The notes under the pieces are model-generated. The model did no database searches, was not told the DNA's origin, and saw only the letters and a program-made list of their open reading frames with translations. Shown one piece after another: positions 1-9,390 of a stretch of 64,000 bases of DNA; position 1 is the stretch's first letter, and each line of letters begins with the position of its first letter. Source of the stretch: Flavobacterium psychrophilum (GTDB taxonomy: Bacteria; Bacteroidota; Bacteroidia; Flavobacteriales; Flavobacteriaceae); contig CAMCFT010000003.1 of NCBI GenBank assembly GCA_945874225.1, positions 62,001 through 126,000 of the forward strand, read 5' to 3'. The position numbers and the translations under genes are program-made.

Positions 1-2
1 TT

Positions 3-287
3 GATGCCGCTTCTCCTTATTATAGAATGTATGTAGCTACAAATGTTTCATTAATTGCAAACGCTAGTGGATACATTCAGTTGAAAGACAGTTCAACTCT
101 TGCAGATAGAATGGGAATAGATAATACAAACACTGTATTGCAAGTTTCTCCGAATTCATCTTCACGAATAAAAAATAAAATGAAAACGGGCTCAAGTTCT
201 TTTACAGTAAGTACTGCAGGGGTTTACACCGTGGTTTTGAATCTTAAAAATTCTGGGGATTATAACTTACGTGTTATTCCTAATTAA
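3..287 (+). CDS. C-terminal part of a surface protein, possibly SusE/SusF-type (5' end outside window)
   Basis: The reading frame is open from base 3, upstream of the first internal ATG at 27, so this is the tail of a gene that starts before the window. The visible 95 residues are rich in Ser, Thr, Asn and Val with alternating polar and hydrophobic residues, as in a beta-sandwich. The segment from about GVYTVVLNLKNSGDYNLRVIPN resembles the closing strands of SusE/SusF starch-binding modules. There is no T9SS sorting tail. It is followed by a terminator and then by an alpha-amylase and another SusF-like gene, which suits a starch-utilisation locus. The family call is inferred mainly from this context. 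Confidence 0.5.
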   Translation, partial: DAASPYYRMYVATNVSLIANASGYIQLKDSSTLADRMGIDNTNTVLQVSPNSSSRIKNKMKTGSSSFTVSTAGVYTVVLNLKNSGDYNLRVIPN

Positions 288-304
288 TTTCAATTCTTGA
301 TTTC

Positions 305-340
305 AATCCCGTTTGCTTTAGCGAACGGGATTTTTTTTTA
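305..340 (+). terminator. Rho-independent terminator
   Basis: Arms AATCCCGTT (305-313) and AACGGGATT (324-332) are followed by a run of T. It separates the partial upstream gene from the alpha-amylase gene. Confidence 0.8.
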
Positions 341-352
341 TAAAACACTACT

Positions 353-3247
353 ATGAAAAAAATTATATTATTTTTTATTCTTTTGTTGTCACTGCAAATG
401 TTGTCACTGCAAACTTTTGCGCAAACAACGACAGTTCCGTCGCCTGCTTTGGCGGAAGGTTCAGTTACTATCAATTTTAATAAAACCGGAACTCCGCTAT
501 CAACTACAACTGCCATTTATGCTCACATTGGAGTAACGGTTAATGGTTTAAGATGGCAAAACACCAAGGGTACTTGGGCAACTACCAATGCTCCTCTTTT
601 GACGTTAGTTTCTGGAACAACTTATAAATTAGATCTTACACCAGACTTATATACTTATTTCGGTGTTCCTCTCACAAGTTCAATTACTGAAATTTGTGTG
701 GTATTCAGAAATGCTACAGGAAGTTTGCAAACATCACCAGACATTTTTCTCCCTGTAGGTAATTTCCAAGCTACGCTAACGTCGCCTGTTTTATACAATA
801 ATATTATAAGCTCTGGTAGTAACTTAACTGTTACGGCAAGTAATACAAATGGGAATGCCAATTACAATTTATTGGCAAACGGAATAAGTATCAATACTTT
901 TACGGGTTCTTCTTATTCTTTTACCGATGCAAATATTAGCACCAACAAAAGCTATGATTTACAAATTACACAAGGAACTACAATTTTTTCAAAAAAATTC
1001 ACAGTAATTGTAAATCCAATTACTATTTCTGAAACAATACCAGTAGGTTTAGTTGATGGAATAAATTATAACTCTGGCGATAAAAGCAAAGCTACTCTTG
1101 TATTAGATGCGCCAGGAAAAGATTTTATTTATGTGGCTGGAAGCTTCAATAACTGGCAACCGGGATCAACTTATGCAATGAAAAAAGATGCTACAGCAGG
1201 GTCAACCAAATTCTGGTTAGAACTAACTGGATTAACTTCAGAGCAAAATGAAACCTACCAATATTGGGTAATAGATGAAGTGCCTACATCAGGTTCTCCA
1301 ATTTTGGTTAAAACTGCCGATCCCTATTCTACCTTGGTTTTGAATAAGGATGAAGACCCTTGGATTCCTATCGGAAACTATCCAAATCTTCCCGCTTATC
1401 CAGTAGGACAAGACAGAGAAGTTACTGTATTGCAAACTGGACAAATACCTTATGCCTGGAGTACAGCAACCACTAATTTTGTAAAACCGGAAAAAGATAA
1501 ACTGGTAGTATATGAAGTTTTAGTTAGAGATTTTGATGCGAACAGAAGTTATCAAAACCTGATTGACAGAATTGATTATTTCAAAAATCTGAAAATAAAC
1601 GCAATCGAATTAATGCCGGTAATGGAATTTGATGGCAACGAAAGTTGGGGATACAATACCTCATTTCACATGGCTTTAGACAAAGCGTATGGACCAGCTG
1701 CCAAACTAAAGGAGTTTATCGATTTATGCCATCAAAACGGTATTGCAGTAATTCTGGATGTGGCACTAAATCATGCTTTTGGCAGAAACCCAATGGACAG
1801 AATGTGGATGAACGATCCTGATGGTGATGGTTGGGGAGGTCCGGCTTCTGATAATCCGTATTTTAATGTTACAGCAACGCATAGTTATAGTGTGGGAAAT
1901 GATTTTAATCATCAACAAACCAGAACAAAAACCTATGTAAAAAGGGTTGTTAAACAATGGATCGAAGAATTCAAAATTGATGGATATCGTTGGGATTTAA
2001 CTAAAGGATTTACTCAAAATTGTGCCAGTGGTGATGTTTGCACGAATACATATCAACAAGATAGGGTTGATGTACTTAAAGAATATGCTGATTATTCTTG
2101 GAGTTTAGACCCAACACATTATGCTATTTTTGAACATTTGGGCAATGACAATGAAGAGCAACAATGGGCAAATTATAGACTTAGTGGTGACGCAGACGGC
2201 ATTAGTAAAGGGGTAATGATGTGGGGCAAAATGACTAATGAGTACAACCAATTGTCAATGGGGTATAATTCATCGAATAATATTGAAAGAATGGGTTATG
2301 ATGCTCATGGTTTTTCTGGAAAACGTGTTATGGGGTATGCCGAAAGTCACGATGAAGAACGATTAATGTACAAAAATCTGACTTATGGTGTAAATACAAA
2401 CCCTTTACATAATGTAAGAACTTTAAATACTTCCTTGTCTAGAATGTCAGCTATTGGGGCGGTTTCTCTACTGGTTCCTGGACCAAAAATGATTTGGCAT
2501 TTTGGAGAATTAGGTTGGGAAAATTCGATTTGGACCTGTAATAATGGCACTGTCAATACTGATTCTGATGGAGGAGTTCCTGCTGGCGATTGCAAATTAG
2601 ACACTAAACCGCAACCACAATGGGTAAGTAATTGGTTGGGTGACGTAAATAGAAATAAAATCTATTTTGATTGGGCAAAAATGATTGCCTTGAAAACTAC
2701 AGAGCCTGTATTTAACACTAACAGTACAGCGAATAGCGGTTTTGACATTCAATCAGGAACTTTAACGCCTAGATTATTTATTTGGGATAATACGATGCCG
2801 TCTACTCAATTAAAAAATGTGGTGGTATTAACAAATTTTGATGTAAACACACAAAATGTAATTCCTAATTTTCCATACGTAGGAACTTGGTACAACTTGA
2901 TGGATAATTCAACTATTGATGTGACAAGCACAACAGCAACAATTGCCATTGAAGCGGGTGGATTTAGAATTTATGGAAACCAAGCGTCTACATTAGGAAC
3001 CGATAAGTTTGAAGTAAACGGTGAAATTTATTTATATCCAAATCCAGCTTCGAATTATTTTACACTGAATACTTCTGTTTCAAAAGTGGAAATTTATTCC
3101 ATCACGGGGCAATTAGTAAAAAGTTTTAACTCTAAAATATCAGAGGAAAATAAGTATCCAATCAGTGATTTGAAACAAGGATTGTATATCGTAAAAGCTT
3201 GGAACGATAATAATCAACTTAAGTCAATCAAGTTGCTAAAGCAATAA
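353..3247 (+). CDS. Secreted GH13 alpha-amylase with T9SS sorting domain
   Basis: The 964-residue protein should hydrolyse alpha-1,4-glucans at or outside the cell surface. It has a signal peptide (about 1-23, ending TFAQ), an N-terminal beta-sandwich region (about 35-220), an E-set/CBM48-like module (about 245-335, with YVAGSFNNW) and a GH13 barrel from about 385. The GH13 signature regions are all present: DVALNH (469-474), GYRWD with nucleophile Asp548, acid/base Glu594 in AIFEH, and SHD with Asp667. Residues 890-964 (YLYPNPASNYF, then GLYIVKAW and a basic end) are a type A T9SS sorting domain. The neighbours are carbohydrate-binding genes, so this is probably the SusG-like enzyme of the locus, exported by T9SS instead of being a lipoprotein. 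Confidence 0.93.
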   Translation: MKKIILFFILLLSLQMLSLQTFAQTTTVPSPALAEGSVTINFNKTGTPLSTTTAIYAHIGVTVNGLRWQNTKGTWATTNAPLLTLVSGTTYKLDLTPDLYTYFGVPLTSSITEICVVFRNATGSLQTSPDIFLPVGNFQATLTSPVLYNNIISSGSNLTVTASNTNGNANYNLLANGISINTFTGSSYSFTDANISTNKSYDLQITQGTTIFSKKFTVIVNPITISETIPVGLVDGINYNSGDKSKATLVLDAPGKDFIYVAGSFNNWQPGSTYAMKKDATAGSTKFWLELTGLTSEQNETYQYWVIDEVPTSGSPILVKTADPYSTLVLNKDEDPWIPIGNYPNLPAYPVGQDREVTVLQTGQIPYAWSTATTNFVKPEKDKLVVYEVLVRDFDANRSYQNLIDRIDYFKNLKINAIELMPVMEFDGNESWGYNTSFHMALDKAYGPAAKLKEFIDLCHQNGIAVILDVALNHAFGRNPMDRMWMNDPDGDGWGGPASDNPYFNVTATHSYSVGNDFNHQQTRTKTYVKRVVKQWIEEFKIDGYRWDLTKGFTQNCASGDVCTNTYQQDRVDVLKEYADYSWSLDPTHYAIFEHLGNDNEEQQWANYRLSGDADGISKGVMMWGKMTNEYNQLSMGYNSSNNIERMGYDAHGFSGKRVMGYAESHDEERLMYKNLTYGVNTNPLHNVRTLNTSLSRMSAIGAVSLLVPGPKMIWHFGELGWENSIWTCNNGTVNTDSDGGVPAGDCKLDTKPQPQWVSNWLGDVNRNKIYFDWAKMIALKTTEPVFNTNSTANSGFDIQSGTLTPRLFIWDNTMPSTQLKNVVVLTNFDVNTQNVIPNFPYVGTWYNLMDNSTIDVTSTTATIAIEAGGFRIYGNQASTLGTDKFEVNGEIYLYPNPASNYFTLNTSVSKVEIYSITGQLVKSFNSKISEENKYPISDLKQGLYIVKAWNDNNQLKSIKLLKQ

Positions 3248-3268
3248 TAATCTTTTCATCAAATTAGT

Positions 3269-3305
3269 AAGGCTGCTCCAATAGAGCAGCCTTATTTTTT
3301 TCTTT
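3269..3305 (+). terminator. Rho-independent terminator of the amylase gene
   Basis: Perfect arms AAGGCTGCTC (3269-3278) and GAGCAGCCTT (3284-3293) with a 5-base loop, followed by a T-rich tract. Confidence 0.85.
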
Positions 3306-3483
3306 TTATTCTCTATTTTTTTGGTTCATATCTATTATTTGATTTAGATTTGTTAAAAAACACCAATAATTAAAATCTTATCAACACGAAAACGTGGTAG
3401 TTGTTTTTTTTTTAAAGCATTCGTTTTTTATATGCCTATTTTTTATACTTTTATAAGATATTAATCTAAAAATATTATTAATT

Positions 3484-4779
3484 ATGAAAACAAAATTACA
3501 ATTATTATTTGTAGCTATTTTATTTAGCTTTAGTGCTAATGCACAGTTTGATAGAATTGCTATTATTGGAGCTGCGAGTGGGGGTTGGGACACTGAACAT
3601 GAAATTGTTTTAACAACAACTGATGGTGTTGATTATTCTTTGTCAAATTTTCAACTTGTGGCTGGAGAATTTAAATTTAGACAAAATTCTAAATGGCACG
3701 AAGATCAAAGCGTACCTCCAGGAAATGACTGGGGAACTGACGGAACTGTTGCCTATGATGGCTGGCCATCAGGAACTGGGATATCTCTGTTAACCACTCC
3801 CGATGCAATTGTTAAAAATATGACTGCACCTTCAGGATATTGGAATGTAACCTTTAATAAACTTACAGGAGTATATGCTTTCACTGAAGGGGTTAGCCCA
3901 TATGCAACGATAAATTATACTGGAACCTCAGTAGGTGGATTAACAATACCTATGACAACAACAGATGGAATTAATTATGTTGTGAATAGTGTAAATACTG
4001 TTGCTGGAAATGGACAAATTGTAAGACCAGCCACTGCTAATCCAGTATTTTCAGCTGCAAATTGGTCTGATATTGCTTTTCCTGCAGGATTAGGAGTTCA
4101 AGACGGTACATTAATTCCTGTTCCACTAGGAGCGTACAATATTACTTTTAATATGACAACTGGAGATTATGAATTTTTCAATGTAGTTGTTGGTGTAATT
4201 GGAAATGTTGCTGGGTCTACCTGGGGAACTGATTTTGACATGACAAGTACGGATGGTATTACCTATACACTTACTGATCAAGCATTTTTAGTGGATGGTG
4301 CTAATCCTACTCCTGATCCTGAAGCTCGTTTAAAAATTAGAGACAATCACACTTGGAATGTGAATTTTGGTACTTCAACAGGAACAGATGGTTCAAACTA
4401 TCCTGATCTAACTGGTACTTCTCAAAACGGTGTAAATGGTGGTGGAGGTAACATTTTTATTGATTACGGAACTTATGATGTTTCTTTCAATAGGACTACT
4501 GGTGCTTGGGCATTTACTCTTAAATCTTTAGCCGTTAATAAATTCGATGCAGGAAGTTTCAAAGTATATCCTAATCCAGCAAAAACTAGTTGGAATATCT
4601 TATCAAATGATGATATCACTTCAGTACAAGTGTATGACATATTAGGTAAATCAGTTTATGCAAAAACGGCTTCTTCAAAAGAAGTTTCTGTTAATGCTGC
4701 TGAGCTTTCAAAAGGAGTTTATTTTGCAAAAGTTTCAACTGCAAATGGTTCTTCTACTGTTAAGTTAGTAAAAGAATAA
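3484..4779 (+). CDS. SusE/F-like triple-repeat carbohydrate-binding protein with T9SS tail
   Basis: This 431-residue protein has a signal peptide (about 1-21, ending ANAQ) without a lipobox cysteine. Three related modules follow, at about 24-134, 140-232 and 236-346. Each has an IIG/VIGN-type start, a TTTDGI/VxY strand, and an end of the type YxVxFNxxTGxYxF. Modules 1 and 3 also share a FKFRQNSKWHED / LKIRDNHTWNVN segment typical of SusE/SusF starch-binding domains. Residues 359-431 (FKVYPNPAKTSW, DILGK, KGVYFAKV, VKLVKE) are a T9SS type A sorting domain. It most likely binds maltooligosaccharides or starch outside the cell as partner of the preceding amylase. The substrate is inferred from context. 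Confidence 0.8.
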   Translation: MKTKLQLLFVAILFSFSANAQFDRIAIIGAASGGWDTEHEIVLTTTDGVDYSLSNFQLVAGEFKFRQNSKWHEDQSVPPGNDWGTDGTVAYDGWPSGTGISLLTTPDAIVKNMTAPSGYWNVTFNKLTGVYAFTEGVSPYATINYTGTSVGGLTIPMTTTDGINYVVNSVNTVAGNGQIVRPATANPVFSAANWSDIAFPAGLGVQDGTLIPVPLGAYNITFNMTTGDYEFFNVVVGVIGNVAGSTWGTDFDMTSTDGITYTLTDQAFLVDGANPTPDPEARLKIRDNHTWNVNFGTSTGTDGSNYPDLTGTSQNGVNGGGGNIFIDYGTYDVSFNRTTGAWAFTLKSLAVNKFDAGSFKVYPNPAKTSWNILSNDDITSVQVYDILGKSVYAKTASSKEVSVNAAELSKGVYFAKVSTANGSSTVKLVKE

Positions 4780-4800
4780 ACTAAGTTTTAAATTATAATT

Positions 4801-4836
4801 AATCCCTTACTGCAATTGCAGTAAGGGATTTTTTTG
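4801..4836 (+). terminator. Perfect 30-base palindromic terminator
   Basis: Two 15-base arms meet without a loop (4801-4815 and 4816-4830, arm AATCCCTTACTGCAA) and a T run follows. It ends the SusF-like gene. Confidence 0.8.
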
Positions 4837-4867
4837 TCTCAGATAGACTTTAAGTATTCGAAAAATT

Positions 4868-4908
4868 CCCCTCCACTGGAGGGGTGTCCGCAGGACGGGG
4901 TGGTTTTT
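4868..4908. repeat. GC-rich intergenic repeat with two small hairpins
   Basis: CCCCTCC/GGAGGGG (4868-4884) is followed by a second small hairpin around CCGCAGGACGG and the tail GGGGTGGTTTTT. It is much richer in GC than its surroundings. Repeats of this wording are common in flavobacterial intergenic DNA, a statement from memory and not checked here. Confidence 0.55.
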
Positions 4909-4968
4909 AAATTTTACTACACCTAGGTTTTTTTCGATTAATCCTAAACGGAAAAATTCTTATTTTTT

Positions 4969-5042
4969 TGTCATTTCAACGCAGGAAGAATCTCAACAAA
5001 CTTGAGTAACAAGATGAGATTCTTCCTGCGTCAGAATGACAA
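4969..5042. repeat. Long palindromic intergenic repeat with TTGTCA/TGACAA ends
   Basis: The left arm (4969-4995, beginning TTGTCATTTCAACGCAGG) and right arm (5015-5042, ending CAGAATGACAA) pair over about 25 bases around a 19-base spacer. It lies between convergent genes. The element at 26877-26951 is a diverged copy with the same GAGATTC core. Confidence 0.75.
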
Positions 5043-5126
5043 AAGCGAGTTTATTTTCTTCGCTTATCACATTGTGTGCGCGAACTTAGAATTGGACTAA
5101 TGTACAAATCGGATTGGTGTAAAAGC

Positions 5127-5159
5127 AAAAAGGCTGTCTAATTTTAGACAGCCTTTTTT
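5127..5159. terminator. Bidirectional terminator at the end of the acs operon
   Basis: AAAAAGGCTGTCTA (5127-5140) pairs with TAGACAGCCTTTTTT (5145-5159), giving A and T runs on both sides. It lies 18 bases beyond the acs stop codon. Confidence 0.8.
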
Positions 5160-5177
5160 GTTTATTATTAAAAATTT

Positions 5178-7085
5178 TTACAATTTTCCGTCTTTAATTT
5201 CATCCACAACTTCAGGATTCAATAAGGTCGAGGTATCTCCAAAATTAGAGAAATCACCTTCGGCTATTTTGCGAAGAATACGACGCATAATTTTACCGGA
5301 TCGTGTTTTTGGTAAACCAGAAACAAACTGTATTTTATCTAATTTAGCAATAGGTCCAATGTGGTCAGAAACGTGTTGATTGATCTCTTTAGTTAAGTTG
5401 ACTCTATCACGATATTCTCCAGATTCTTTCAGGATTACAAAACCATACAAAGCATTTCCTTTGACATCGTGTGGAAAACCTACAATAGCACTTTCTGCAA
5501 CTGCCGGATGTTCGTTTATCGCATCTTCAATAGGAGCAGTGCCTAGATTATGACCGGAAACAATGATGACATCGTCAACACGACCCGTAATTCTGTAATA
5601 ACCAACTTCATCTCGCAAAGCTCCATCTCCAGTGAAATATTTCCCTGGAAAAGCACTGAAATAAGTTTCTTTATACCGCTGATGATCGCCCCAAATGGTT
5701 CTTGCGATTCCCGGCCAAGGAAATTTAATACACAAACTTCCGGTAACTTGATTGCCTTCAATTTCATTTCGTTTTTCATCCATCAGAACCGGTTGAATTC
5801 CTGGCAATGGCAAGGAAGCATAAGTTGGTTTTGTAGGAGTCACAAACGGAATTGCCGAAATCATAATACCGCCGGTTTCAGTTTGCCACCAAGTATCCAC
5901 TAATGGACAACGTTTTCCGCCAACGTGGTCATTATACCAGTGCCAAGCTTCCTCGTTGATAGGTTCTCCAACAGAACCAATAACTTTCAAAGAGGCTAAT
6001 GGATATTTTTGTACATATTCTAATTTTTCTTTTGCCAAAGCACGAATAGCTGTTGGTGCAGTATAAAATTGCGTTATTTTATGTTTTTCGATAATATCCC
6101 AAAAACGGCTAAAATCTGGATAGGAAGGAACACCTTCGAATATTACAGTTGTAGCGCCATTTAATAACGGGCCGTATAAAATGTAGGAATGTCCGGTAAT
6201 CCAGCCAATATCAGCAGTACACCAGAAAACATCATTTTCTTCATAATTGAAAACATTCTTAAAAGTATAAGCAGTGTAAACCATATATCCTGCCGTGGTA
6301 TGAACCATTCCTTTTGGTTTTCCGGTTGAACCTGAAGTGTAAAGGATAAACAAAGGATCTTCGGCATCCATAATTTCGGCAACACAATTGTCCGAAGCTG
6401 CATCAACTAAGGGTTGTAACCATTGGTCACGACCTTCTTTCATAGCAATGGAAGTATTAGTTCTTTTAGCAACCAAAACGGTTTCTACACCTGGACAACT
6501 TTTTAATGCTTCATCAATAATTCCTTTTAAATCTATTGTTTTTTCGCCTCTGAATCCACCATCAGAAGTGATGACCATTTTACAATCGCTGTCATTGATT
6601 CTGGTAGCTACAGCCGAAGCTGAAAATCCTGCAAAAACAACGGAGTGAATGGCGCCAATTCGGGCGCAAGCCAATACGGCAACTGATAATTCCGGTATCA
6701 TCGGTAAATAAATACAAACCCGATCTCCTTTATTGATGCCTTGTTCACGAAGTACATTTGCCATTTTACAAACTCTCGTATACAAATCGTTATACGTTAT
6801 GTGTTGCGCTTCTTCATTAGGATTATTGGGTTCAAAAATGATAGCTGTTTTCTCGCCTCTTTTAGCAAGATGTCTGTCAAGGCAGTTTTTGACGATATTT
6901 ACTTTGGCGCCTTTGAACCATTCGATTCTGGCCTCGGCCATATCAAATTCCATTACTTTTTCACATTCCTGATACCAGGTGAAGTTTTCGGAAGCTATTT
7001 TATTCCAAAACTTCCTTGGCTCACGAACAGATTTGTTATAATGTTTGAAGTATTGTTCTAAATTTTCAATTTTGTAGTAACTCAT
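5178..7085 (-). CDS. acs: Acetyl-CoA synthetase
   Basis: This AMP-forming ligase makes acetyl-CoA from acetate, ATP and CoA in the cytoplasm. Its 635 residues are the usual length. The adenylate P-loop YTSGSTGKPKG lies at 249-259, the DTWWQTETGG motif at 397-406, the hinge/A8 region GRVDDVIIVSGHN at 501-513, and the A10 lysine Lys598 in PKTRSGK, which is the usual site of regulatory lysine acetylation. The position that is Arg in many bacterial Acs (SGHR) is Asn513 here. It is the last gene of the minus-strand carboxylate cluster, 17 bases after the prpE-like gene, and is followed by a terminator. Co-transcription with the sensor genes is inferred from spacing. Confidence 0.95.
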   Translation of the reverse strand: MSYYKIENLEQYFKHYNKSVREPRKFWNKIASENFTWYQECEKVMEFDMAEARIEWFKGAKVNIVKNCLDRHLAKRGEKTAIIFEPNNPNEEAQHITYNDLYTRVCKMANVLREQGINKGDRVCIYLPMIPELSVAVLACARIGAIHSVVFAGFSASAVATRINDSDCKMVITSDGGFRGEKTIDLKGIIDEALKSCPGVETVLVAKRTNTSIAMKEGRDQWLQPLVDAASDNCVAEIMDAEDPLFILYTSGSTGKPKGMVHTTAGYMVYTAYTFKNVFNYEENDVFWCTADIGWITGHSYILYGPLLNGATTVIFEGVPSYPDFSRFWDIIEKHKITQFYTAPTAIRALAKEKLEYVQKYPLASLKVIGSVGEPINEEAWHWYNDHVGGKRCPLVDTWWQTETGGIMISAIPFVTPTKPTYASLPLPGIQPVLMDEKRNEIEGNQVTGSLCIKFPWPGIARTIWGDHQRYKETYFSAFPGKYFTGDGALRDEVGYYRITGRVDDVIIVSGHNLGTAPIEDAINEHPAVAESAIVGFPHDVKGNALYGFVILKESGEYRDRVNLTKEINQHVSDHIGPIAKLDKIQFVSGLPKTRSGKIMRRILRKIAEGDFSNFGDTSTLLNPEVVDEIKDGKL

Positions 7086-7102
7086 AACTATTCTGATTTT
7101 TT

Positions 7103-9010
7103 TTAATTCTTATTTTTATTATATACACCGATTTCATATTTTTTTAAAACTTCAATAATTTCATCTACAATAGTTTCATCGTCAATTGTAGAAGGAATTT
7201 GAAAGTTTTCGCCGTCAGCAATACTTCGCATTAGTTTTCGAAGTGTTTTTCCCGAACGTGTTTTTGGCAAACGTTCCACAATCACGACGTTCCTTAAGGA
7301 AGCTACTGCACCAATTTGCTGACGAACTAATTTAACAATTTCCTGTTCTAATTGGAAATGTTCGATTTCTTCTCCAAGTTTGGTTACAACCAAAGCTAGC
7401 GGAGTTTGACCTTTCAAATCGTCATTAATCCCTATTACGGCACATTCAGCAACCGAATGATGTGAAGCAACAATTTCTTCCATTTCGGCAGTCGAAAGGC
7501 GATGTCCGGCAACATTTATCACGTCATCAACCCTTCCGGTGATGTAAATGTAATCATCTCCATCTTTAAATCCTCCATCACCAGAAAAATAATATCCTGG
7601 GAACTTGTTCAAATAACCGGCATTAAATCTTGAATTGTCATTCCATAAATCGAGTAAAGTCCCCGGTGGCAAAGGTAATTTGACAACTACATAGCCTTCT
7701 TCATTTGGACCTAACTCTTTTCCGTTTTCGCTAAATATTTTAATATCGTAACCACAAACGGCCTTTCCGACAGAGCCTGGTTTTATAACAGCTTTTTCAA
7801 CTCCCATCATATTGGCTACCATTGGCCAACCTGATTCGGTCTGCCACCAGTGATCAATTGCCGGCACGGGTATGTGTTCTAAATACCATTCCAGAGTGGC
7901 TATGTCGCAACGTTCTCCTGCTAAAAACTGTGTTTTTAATGAACTTAAATCATATTGTTTTATAAATTCACCATTTGGATCTTCTTTTTTTATGGCTCGA
8001 ATAGCTGTTGGCGCAGTAAACATTATATTTACTTTATGCTCGTCTATTATTCTCCAAAAGGTACTCGCATCCGGTGTTTTGATGGGTTTTCCTTCGAAAA
8101 TAACCGTTGCATTGCGGTTGATTAAAGGTCCGTAAACGATATAACTGTGGCCAACAACCCAACCCACATCTGAAGCAGCCCAAAAAACTTCATCTTCTTT
8201 TGCGCCATAAATATATTGCATCGAAAACTTTAATGCCGCAGCATAACCTCCGGTATCTCGCACAATTCCTTTTGGTTTTCCGGTAGTTCCCGAGGTATAC
8301 AAAATGTATAATGGGTGTGTTGAGTTTACAGGAACACAAGCAGTTTCTTCGGAACCATATATTAAAGCTCCATAGTCTACATCATATTTTTTAAAGGGAA
8401 CTCTGGCTCCAAGTTTTCTATTGAAAACCACTACTCTTTTAGGTTTGTGTATCGCTAATTCAATAGCCTCATCTACTAATGGTTTATAGGCAATTAATCG
8501 GTCTATTTCTATCCCGGAAGAGGCAGTAATAATTACTCTGGGTTTGCAATCATCAATTCTTATGGCTAATTCGTGCGGTGCAAAACCACCAAAAACCACA
8601 GAATGGGCAACTCCAATTCTGGCACAAGCGAGCATTGCAAAAGCGGCTTGCGGAATCATTGGCATATAAATAATGGCTCTATCCCCTTTTTTTAAACCTA
8701 GAGATTGCAGTCCGCCAGCAAGTTTTGCCACTTCGGTTTTTACTTCTATAAAAGTATATTTTTTAACTGTTTGAGTAACTGGGGAATCATAGATGATGGC
8801 AGTTTCTTCTCCATATCCATCTTGAATATGTTTGTCTAATGCCAGATAGCAAATGTTTAATTCGCCATCTTTGTACCAAAGCGGATATCCATTTTCATCC
8901 TTCGATAAAATGATTTCGGGTTTTTTGTACCATTCGATTGCACTGGCCTGTTGAGCCCAGAATTCTTCGGGTTGGTCAATGCTTTTTGCGTAAATCTCTT
9001 TATAGTTCAT
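7103..9010 (-). CDS. prpE: Propionyl-CoA synthetase-like acyl-CoA ligase (PrpE/ACSS3 type)
   Basis: This 635-residue AMP-forming ligase is clearly related to the downstream acs product but belongs to a different subgroup. It has the P-loop YTSGTTGKPKG (238-248), IDHWWQTESGWP (385-396), AGHRLST (501-507) and the A10 lysine Lys588 in PKTRSGK. The Ser-Gly-Trp-Pro wording of the acyl-pocket motif is typical of propionyl-CoA synthetases and ACSS3, so propionate or another short-chain acid is the likely substrate, though acetate cannot be excluded. The gene lies 5 bases after the response-regulator gene and 17 before acs. This suggests that one signal controls activation of two related acids. Confidence 0.85.
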   Translation of the reverse strand: MNYKEIYAKSIDQPEEFWAQQASAIEWYKKPEIILSKDENGYPLWYKDGELNICYLALDKHIQDGYGEETAIIYDSPVTQTVKKYTFIEVKTEVAKLAGGLQSLGLKKGDRAIIYMPMIPQAAFAMLACARIGVAHSVVFGGFAPHELAIRIDDCKPRVIITASSGIEIDRLIAYKPLVDEAIELAIHKPKRVVVFNRKLGARVPFKKYDVDYGALIYGSEETACVPVNSTHPLYILYTSGTTGKPKGIVRDTGGYAAALKFSMQYIYGAKEDEVFWAASDVGWVVGHSYIVYGPLINRNATVIFEGKPIKTPDASTFWRIIDEHKVNIMFTAPTAIRAIKKEDPNGEFIKQYDLSSLKTQFLAGERCDIATLEWYLEHIPVPAIDHWWQTESGWPMVANMMGVEKAVIKPGSVGKAVCGYDIKIFSENGKELGPNEEGYVVVKLPLPPGTLLDLWNDNSRFNAGYLNKFPGYYFSGDGGFKDGDDYIYITGRVDDVINVAGHRLSTAEMEEIVASHHSVAECAVIGINDDLKGQTPLALVVTKLGEEIEHFQLEQEIVKLVRQQIGAVASLRNVVIVERLPKTRSGKTLRKLMRSIADGENFQIPSTIDDETIVDEIIEVLKKYEIGVYNKNKN

Positions 9011-9015
9011 TTTTT

Positions 9016-9390
9016 TTATAGGTTAGATTGTGGGATTAATTCATTTACTTGATCGACTAATTTTTTAATCGAAAAGGGCTTGACCACATACAAATCAGCT
9101 CCAAGTGAAAGTCCTTTTTCAATATCTTTTTCTTTGTTTTTTGCCGACAGAAAAATGACTTTGCAGTGCTTTAGTCGTTTTTCTTTCTTTATTTGTTCCA
9201 AGGTTGCATAACCATCTACCATTGGCATCATAACATCAAGAATAATGATATCCGGAAGTTGAACTTTTAAAATATCCAAGGCTTCCTGCCCGTCGCGAGC
9301 AATAAATACTTCAAAATTGTTCTTTTTGAAAGTATATTCAAGTGACATTACAATGTTTGGCTCATCATCTACAATTAAAATCTTTTTCAT
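9016..9390 (-). CDS. Receiver-only response regulator (CheY-like)
   Basis: The 124 residues form a single receiver domain. The acidic pair is Asp8/Asp9, the phosphoacceptor Asp52 (IIILDVMMP), the switch Ser82 (IFLSAKN) and Lys104 (VVKPF). No DNA-binding or enzymatic output domain follows. The start codon overlaps the end of the histidine kinase gene by 4 bases, so the two form a translationally coupled pair. The related CrbS/CrbR systems that control acs in gammaproteobacteria use a regulator with an HTH domain, which is missing here. The output route is therefore unknown. Confidence 0.92.
   Translation of the reverse strand: MKKILIVDDEPNIVMSLEYTFKKNNFEVFIARDGQEALDILKVQLPDIIILDVMMPMVDGYATLEQIKKEKRLKHCKVIFLSAKNKEKDIEKGLSLGADLYVVKPFSIKKLVDQVNELIPQSNL

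Noticed and set aside
5550..5903. Open frame of 117 codons opposite acs
   Set aside because: It is an antisense shadow within a strongly conserved enzyme gene; the product has no domain-like features.
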